A stretch of DNA of 64,000 bases, from the NCBI RefSeq assembly GCF_000293885.2, contig NZ_CP010945.1:1054001-1118000 (forward strand), in the 5' to 3' direction. Origin of the DNA: Pseudomonas fluorescens NCIMB 11764. GTDB taxonomy: Bacteria > Pseudomonadota > Gammaproteobacteria > Pseudomonadales > Pseudomonadaceae. Made by a program: the position numbers and the translations under genes. The stretch's first letter is position 1. Each line of letters opens with the position of its first letter. Shown piece by piece: positions 60,566-64,000 of this stretch. The notes beneath the pieces are model-generated. The model was not told where the DNA came from. It saw only the letters and a program-made list of their open reading frames with translations, and made no database searches.

Positions 60566-62290
60566 TTACAGAACAATATCCATACGAGAATCAGAATGCA
60601 GTCCCCCTGTGCGCGGTTTTCTGATACACGCTGTTCGATATATCGATGATTGAGTAATTGGTTTGCCGTCCAGTTTTAGCTTACGCTCTGCCCAGCTCAA
60701 ACGCCTCCTATGGAATGCATCCAGGGTTTCGCATTCGGCTGCTAGGGCAGCTGCACAGTGCGGCAGCTTGTTGAGCTGTTTTTCAAACCTAGACAACATA
60801 TGAAGCTCTCTGCCTATTTTTGTCCGTGAGATACGGACAGGTTTTCCTGGAAGCGTTCGTAACATTTCAGCGCATTGAACCACTTCGTTGGCAAGGTTAC
60901 GGTCGAGGTCTTTGAATCTTTCTGCCTGCTGTCCACATGGTCTGTGGGCTTTACCTAGCTCTTGTGTACGCTCGGACAGCCATTGCCGATCGTTTCGATG
61001 AAGCCACACATAATCTCGACACTCATGAGCTAGGCGAGCTATGTAGTCCCCCTCAAATCGATTCCTCCTATCACCCAGCTGTTTCGAAAGCCTCGCCTCT
61101 TTCCATCGGCCTGGTCCATCCGAAATCGTGCGTATCGCTCGGTAAACGCACGCAACCGAGCTCCCCGTTTCTGACGCTATGGTCTTCGCGTCAGCCCCCG
61201 AGAGTGCCCGCGTCCAGATCGCTTCAGATGCCTCACTCATATACTCATTGGCGCTTGCCCCATGGATTTGAGGTCCGTTGGCCGCGCTATCCCTAGAAGT
61301 TTCGGTATTGCCTGTTCGGTTAAGCGGCCCGGTAATAGGCCCGTTCTGCCGCAGTATCCTTTCCATGTCGACCTTCAGCGCGCAGGCCAGCAGGATAAAT
61401 TTCAGCGGATGATGGGTGCCCCTCGGCTTACGCAAAAGCTTCACAACCCAGGCCGCCGGTATATCCGCAGACGATTTGCTCAGTATCGAGTACTCCCCTA
61501 AGGAGGGGAGAGCCTCAAAGAACGCAGACATGTGCCGCGCCAATCTGCCTAAGTGCAGCCGACCAGTGTCGGAAGCCATTTCCAAGGCAATAGCGCTATC
61601 CAGAAACACCGATCGAATCGCATCAGGAGATAATGGAGGAACATCGGTCTCAAGCACCTGCATCGAACGCCGTGCTATTTCGTGCAGAGCACTTTGTAGA
61701 TTTTGAGGGATGTCTAACGAAATGGAGTGAGACTGAACGTCCTCATCGTCCGGCAAGTGCATTCTTCGAGAATTTCGGCTCAACCAGCGGTAATCAAGGA
61801 ACTTCAACGGGGTTCCATGGTGTGGACAGATCAAAACGCCTGGAAGCTGATGCACACGGTGCCAGTACGCTGCTCCCACACAGGCCATGTCCTGGTTGAT
61901 ACAGTCGAAGCACAATCGCACTCTCGAAGCGAACTCGAGTCGACTCGCGATTAACCCCAACCTTAGCATCAACCCCTCGCCATTTCCCGCCATCAAGGTA
62001 TTGGCGTCGTCCACTTGTTGCTGGGTCAAAAAAGGTTCGTAGTAGGGCAGCTGCGTATGGCGCTTTATAACCCCGGCTAGCGATAAGCCTGTGCCGCACG
62101 GCAGCGCCTCGGCAAGCTCAGCTAGTCGACATGGAAAAGCCACGTTCTGCGAGAAGAAGTTTGCGGACTGCGCTCCATCGAAAACTGCTCCGCAGCTACG
62201 TACGCCACAGAGCCGGGCGTATCTTGAAAGGACGCTGTGAAGCGTCTCATCGTGAAACACGGCCGGAAAGAAATGGAATTTGAGCCCCAT
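60566..62290 (-). CDS. tniQ: First TniQ/TnsD-like targeting protein
   Basis: A 574-aa TniQ-domain protein. N-terminus FHFFPAVFHDETLHSVLSRY; zinc finger RLCFDCINQDMACVGAAYWH ... LPGVLICPHHGTPL; a long C-terminal region with a helix-turn-helix-like stretch (TIASETGSSVACVYRAIRTI). Starts 15 bp after the tnsC stop in the same direction, so it is part of the core operon. Size and layout agree with TnsD-type target selectors. Which chromosomal site it reads is not visible. Confidence 0.85.
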   Translation of the reverse strand: MGLKFHFFPAVFHDETLHSVLSRYARLCGVRSCGAVFDGAQSANFFSQNVAFPCRLAELAEALPCGTGLSLAGVIKRHTQLPYYEPFLTQQQVDDANTLMAGNGEGLMLRLGLIASRLEFASRVRLCFDCINQDMACVGAAYWHRVHQLPGVLICPHHGTPLKFLDYRWLSRNSRRMHLPDDEDVQSHSISLDIPQNLQSALHEIARRSMQVLETDVPPLSPDAIRSVFLDSAIALEMASDTGRLHLGRLARHMSAFFEALPSLGEYSILSKSSADIPAAWVVKLLRKPRGTHHPLKFILLACALKVDMERILRQNGPITGPLNRTGNTETSRDSAANGPQIHGASANEYMSEASEAIWTRALSGADAKTIASETGSSVACVYRAIRTISDGPGRWKEARLSKQLGDRRNRFEGDYIARLAHECRDYVWLHRNDRQWLSERTQELGKAHRPCGQQAERFKDLDRNLANEVVQCAEMLRTLPGKPVRISRTKIGRELHMLSRFEKQLNKLPHCAAALAAECETLDAFHRRRLSWAERKLKLDGKPITQSSIYRTACIRKPRTGGLHSDSRMDIVL

Positions 62291-62305
62291 TTCGTCACCT
62301 TTTAT

Positions 62306-63775
62306 TCACCCCTTCCGATACAACGGAGAGAACTCAAATAGATCTCTGTTTATCCAACCGGCGCTCTTCAACGCCTCAATGGAGTCTTCACTTTCACTTA
62401 ACGCCTGTGCCTCTGACGTCTCAACCGCCACCGCCGAAGGAGGCTGCGATTTGAGTGGGTTAACGGGCGCCGCATTAGGCTTTGGGGCACTATTGTCGCT
62501 GCGACTGATGACACTGCGCAGCAACGCCAGTCGCTCCGGCCGAGCCAAACCATCGAACGCCATCATGTCGCTTAGTTGGTCTTCAATCGGAAGCAAATCG
62601 TCGAACTGCCGCATCCGTTTCGGATCTCGGCTTCGCAGGGCGGACAAAGCTGGCTTCAATATTTGCATCTTGGTGTTGCTCACCAACGCGATTGTCTCGG
62701 CGGTAACGCATTCCGAACCACTCTGGATCGCATACCTCTGACTGAGCACCAAAAGCTTCACCAAAAAGTCGGTGACGCCTTGTGTATGCTCATACAGCGC
62801 ATCAAACACTTCTTCGGTCAGTTCGACCGGCTGCTGGTACCACTGATAGCTCCAGAGGTTTTCAACGAGCATTCGCCACTCGTCATCGTCCTTCTCAAAG
62901 CGTTTAAATTCGAGTACCCCGACGCCGCAGCAACGCCGTGCGTTGCGCATGACGTCCGAAAATAGGCTAATCATCGAATTTGTCCCGATGAACACCACGG
63001 GAATGCCGATGTTGTTCACTAGATGGAGGAAGAAATTCAGCATGTTGTCCTTGCCCCCAGTTTTCGCCAGGTGCAGGTTCTGTAGTTCGTCGATCAACAG
63101 AGCGCCGATGAAAAATGTACTCGCAACCTGCTCCATTTGTTGCAACGAGTCATTGATGTTCCGAGCCCGATGCCGCTTGTAGTAATCCTCATCACCTAAC
63201 GCTCGCCCGACCGCATAGAAGAATTGCTGACAGAAGCCTGCCAGCGACCCATCTCGGGGGCAGTCAAGCTTGAGCCAGGTGATCTGGGTATGAACGAACT
63301 GCTTTCCTTCATAACGCTCGTGTCGGATCGTTTGAGGGTAGAGACTCAAAATGGCTTCGAGGGCGGTGGACTTCCCAATGCCACTAAGGCCAACCAGACT
63401 GAACGTTTCGGCAGTGGACTTGAATCCATCGTGGTAGCGCTGTGCACCCGAAAGCGAGTGTAGATGTCTGACAGTGTCTGGAGAAGTCGGGTTGCGTCCG
63501 ACGTACCCTCGTCGGACCAGCAATGAAAATACGGACTCCAGATCCATGTGGACAATCAGAGGCTGAACCACCGTCCTCAACCGGTCGATACAGTGGATCC
63601 GAGTCGAACGGTCAAGGGCGAGCTCTTCTGGATCAACAGGACGGGGAAAATTCGAGATCAGTTGGATTGCTACCTCTTCTGAGAAGATAGGTGGCAGCGC
63701 TTCGATGAGCGGATTTCCCGCGTAGTCCGCTATCGCCTGCTTGGTGTAGCTTGCGAAAACTTGGGCGCCTTTCAT
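62306..63775 (-). CDS. tnsC: TnsC-like AAA+ transposition regulator
   Basis: A 489-aa ATPase that links target selection to the transposase. Walker A GLSGIGKSTALEAIL (about residue 128), Walker B FIGALLIDELQNLH (about 223), sensor segment IPVVFIGTNSM, and an arginine-rich follow-up (RNARRCCGVG). The longer N- and C-terminal arms fit TnsC of Tn7-like elements better than the shorter TniB. Its ATG overlaps the tnsB stop as TAATG, so the two are coupled. Confidence 0.9.
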   Translation of the reverse strand: MKGAQVFASYTKQAIADYAGNPLIEALPPIFSEEVAIQLISNFPRPVDPEELALDRSTRIHCIDRLRTVVQPLIVHMDLESVFSLLVRRGYVGRNPTSPDTVRHLHSLSGAQRYHDGFKSTAETFSLVGLSGIGKSTALEAILSLYPQTIRHERYEGKQFVHTQITWLKLDCPRDGSLAGFCQQFFYAVGRALGDEDYYKRHRARNINDSLQQMEQVASTFFIGALLIDELQNLHLAKTGGKDNMLNFFLHLVNNIGIPVVFIGTNSMISLFSDVMRNARRCCGVGVLEFKRFEKDDDEWRMLVENLWSYQWYQQPVELTEEVFDALYEHTQGVTDFLVKLLVLSQRYAIQSGSECVTAETIALVSNTKMQILKPALSALRSRDPKRMRQFDDLLPIEDQLSDMMAFDGLARPERLALLRSVISRSDNSAPKPNAAPVNPLKSQPPSAVAVETSEAQALSESEDSIEALKSAGWINRDLFEFSPLYRKG

Positions 63776-64000
63776 TAGTTTTGTCCTGGGCGGAGTCGTT
63801 TGAGCATATCGATGACCTGAGCGCTGCGAGGGCCGGCAAAGTTCTCCGAGCGTTCTGGGGCGGTCTCTGCCTTCTGCCCAGGCGGGTCAATCCTCACACC
63901 CTCTGGCACATGGGCGGTCTCCCGCTCCTTGAGGCGTTCAACAGCGCGGTTCTCACGAATATTTCCAATCATCTCGGCCTTGGTCGCAGGGACTGGCTCT
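63775..64000 (-). CDS. tnsB: TnsB-like transposase, C-terminal tail
   Basis: 75 codons visible; the gene continues past the right edge. The visible part is a charged, proline-containing tail (ENRAVERLKERETAHVPEG ... SAQVIDMLKRLRPGQN) of the sort with which TnsB touches TnsC. The catalytic DDE domain would be outside. Identity rests mainly on position: coupled (TAATG) to tnsC and reading leftward as in tnsA-tnsB-tnsC. Confidence 0.65.
   Translation of the reverse strand, partial: EPVPATKAEMIGNIRENRAVERLKERETAHVPEGVRIDPPGQKAETAPERSENFAGPRSAQVIDMLKRLRPGQN

Noticed and set aside
58099..64000. Possible CRISPR-associated Tn7-like element (dual TniQ)
   Set aside because: No repeat-spacer array and no cas6/7/8/5 or cas12k-like gene is present in the window, so RNA guiding is not supported here.

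Overview
The window looks like a large metal-resistance accessory region from a Pseudomonas (gammaproteobacterium). Three things point there: Pseudomonas-type copRS/copAB and czc genes, OprD-family porins, and several small secreted proteins of the PtrA/DUF2790 type that are characteristic of the genus. Tn7-like transposition genes close the right end (tail of tnsB, then tnsC and two tniQ/tnsD-type genes, all leftward), so most or all of the window is probably cargo of a Tn7-like element. Neither transposon end is inside the window.

Layout from left to right. 1-6.2 kb: leftward copper/silver genes (cusC-cusB cut by the window edge, a small Cys/Met-rich protein, copCD, copRS). 6.3-15.5 kb: mostly rightward copper genes (PtrA-like protein, CopI-like cupredoxin, DUF2933 protein, Cu P-type ATPase, CopZ-like chaperone, a second PtrA-like protein, copA multicopper oxidase, a Met/His-rich small protein, copB, DUF411/CopG), with an orphan flagellar flgB on the other strand. 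15.8-23.8 kb: cobalt/nickel genes (dmeRF, NreB-like MFS exporter, rcnRA with YqaA- and TraX-like genes, hupE, an anchor protein, a His-tailed lipoprotein). 23.8-31.9 kb: a kup remnant, an OprD porin, a DUF2790 protein, a partial copy of an NA37-associated membrane-protein module fused to a beheaded cadA, a zinc-ribbon protein, czcD and a pepsin-like protease-family protein. 32-48.2 kb: eptA, a decayed czcC next to an orphan response regulator, two CzcRS-like pairs, czcCBA and two small PtrA/DUF2790 genes. 48.25-51.48 kb: two group II introns in tandem. 51.5-56.9 kb: a second OprD porin and the complete NA37 module. 57-64 kb: small island genes and the Tn7-like machinery.

The genes form three metal circuits that can be told apart by their DNA sites. 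Five copies of a 15-bp cop box (consensus TGACanAAaTGTAAT) precede the copper units. Eight copies of a 16-bp near-palindrome (about ATTACAnATnyGTAAT) precede the czc, porin and DUF2790 units. Three G-tract/C-tract sites sit at the nickel/cobalt regulators and exporters. Export is layered: P-type ATPases, CDF, NicO and MFS carriers at the inner membrane, RND pumps across both membranes, and periplasmic binding or oxidation by CopA, CopC, CopI and CopG.

The most unusual elements are: the three-gene NA37/80-aa/420-aa module with its collinear partial copy exactly 27,908 bp away; the tandem IIC-type introns behind a terminator, one with a gutted reverse transcriptase; and a mirror-image decayed czc locus. 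No CRISPR array, cas gene, rRNA or tRNA was recognised. All calls come from reading the sequence and remembered family knowledge; no database search was run.
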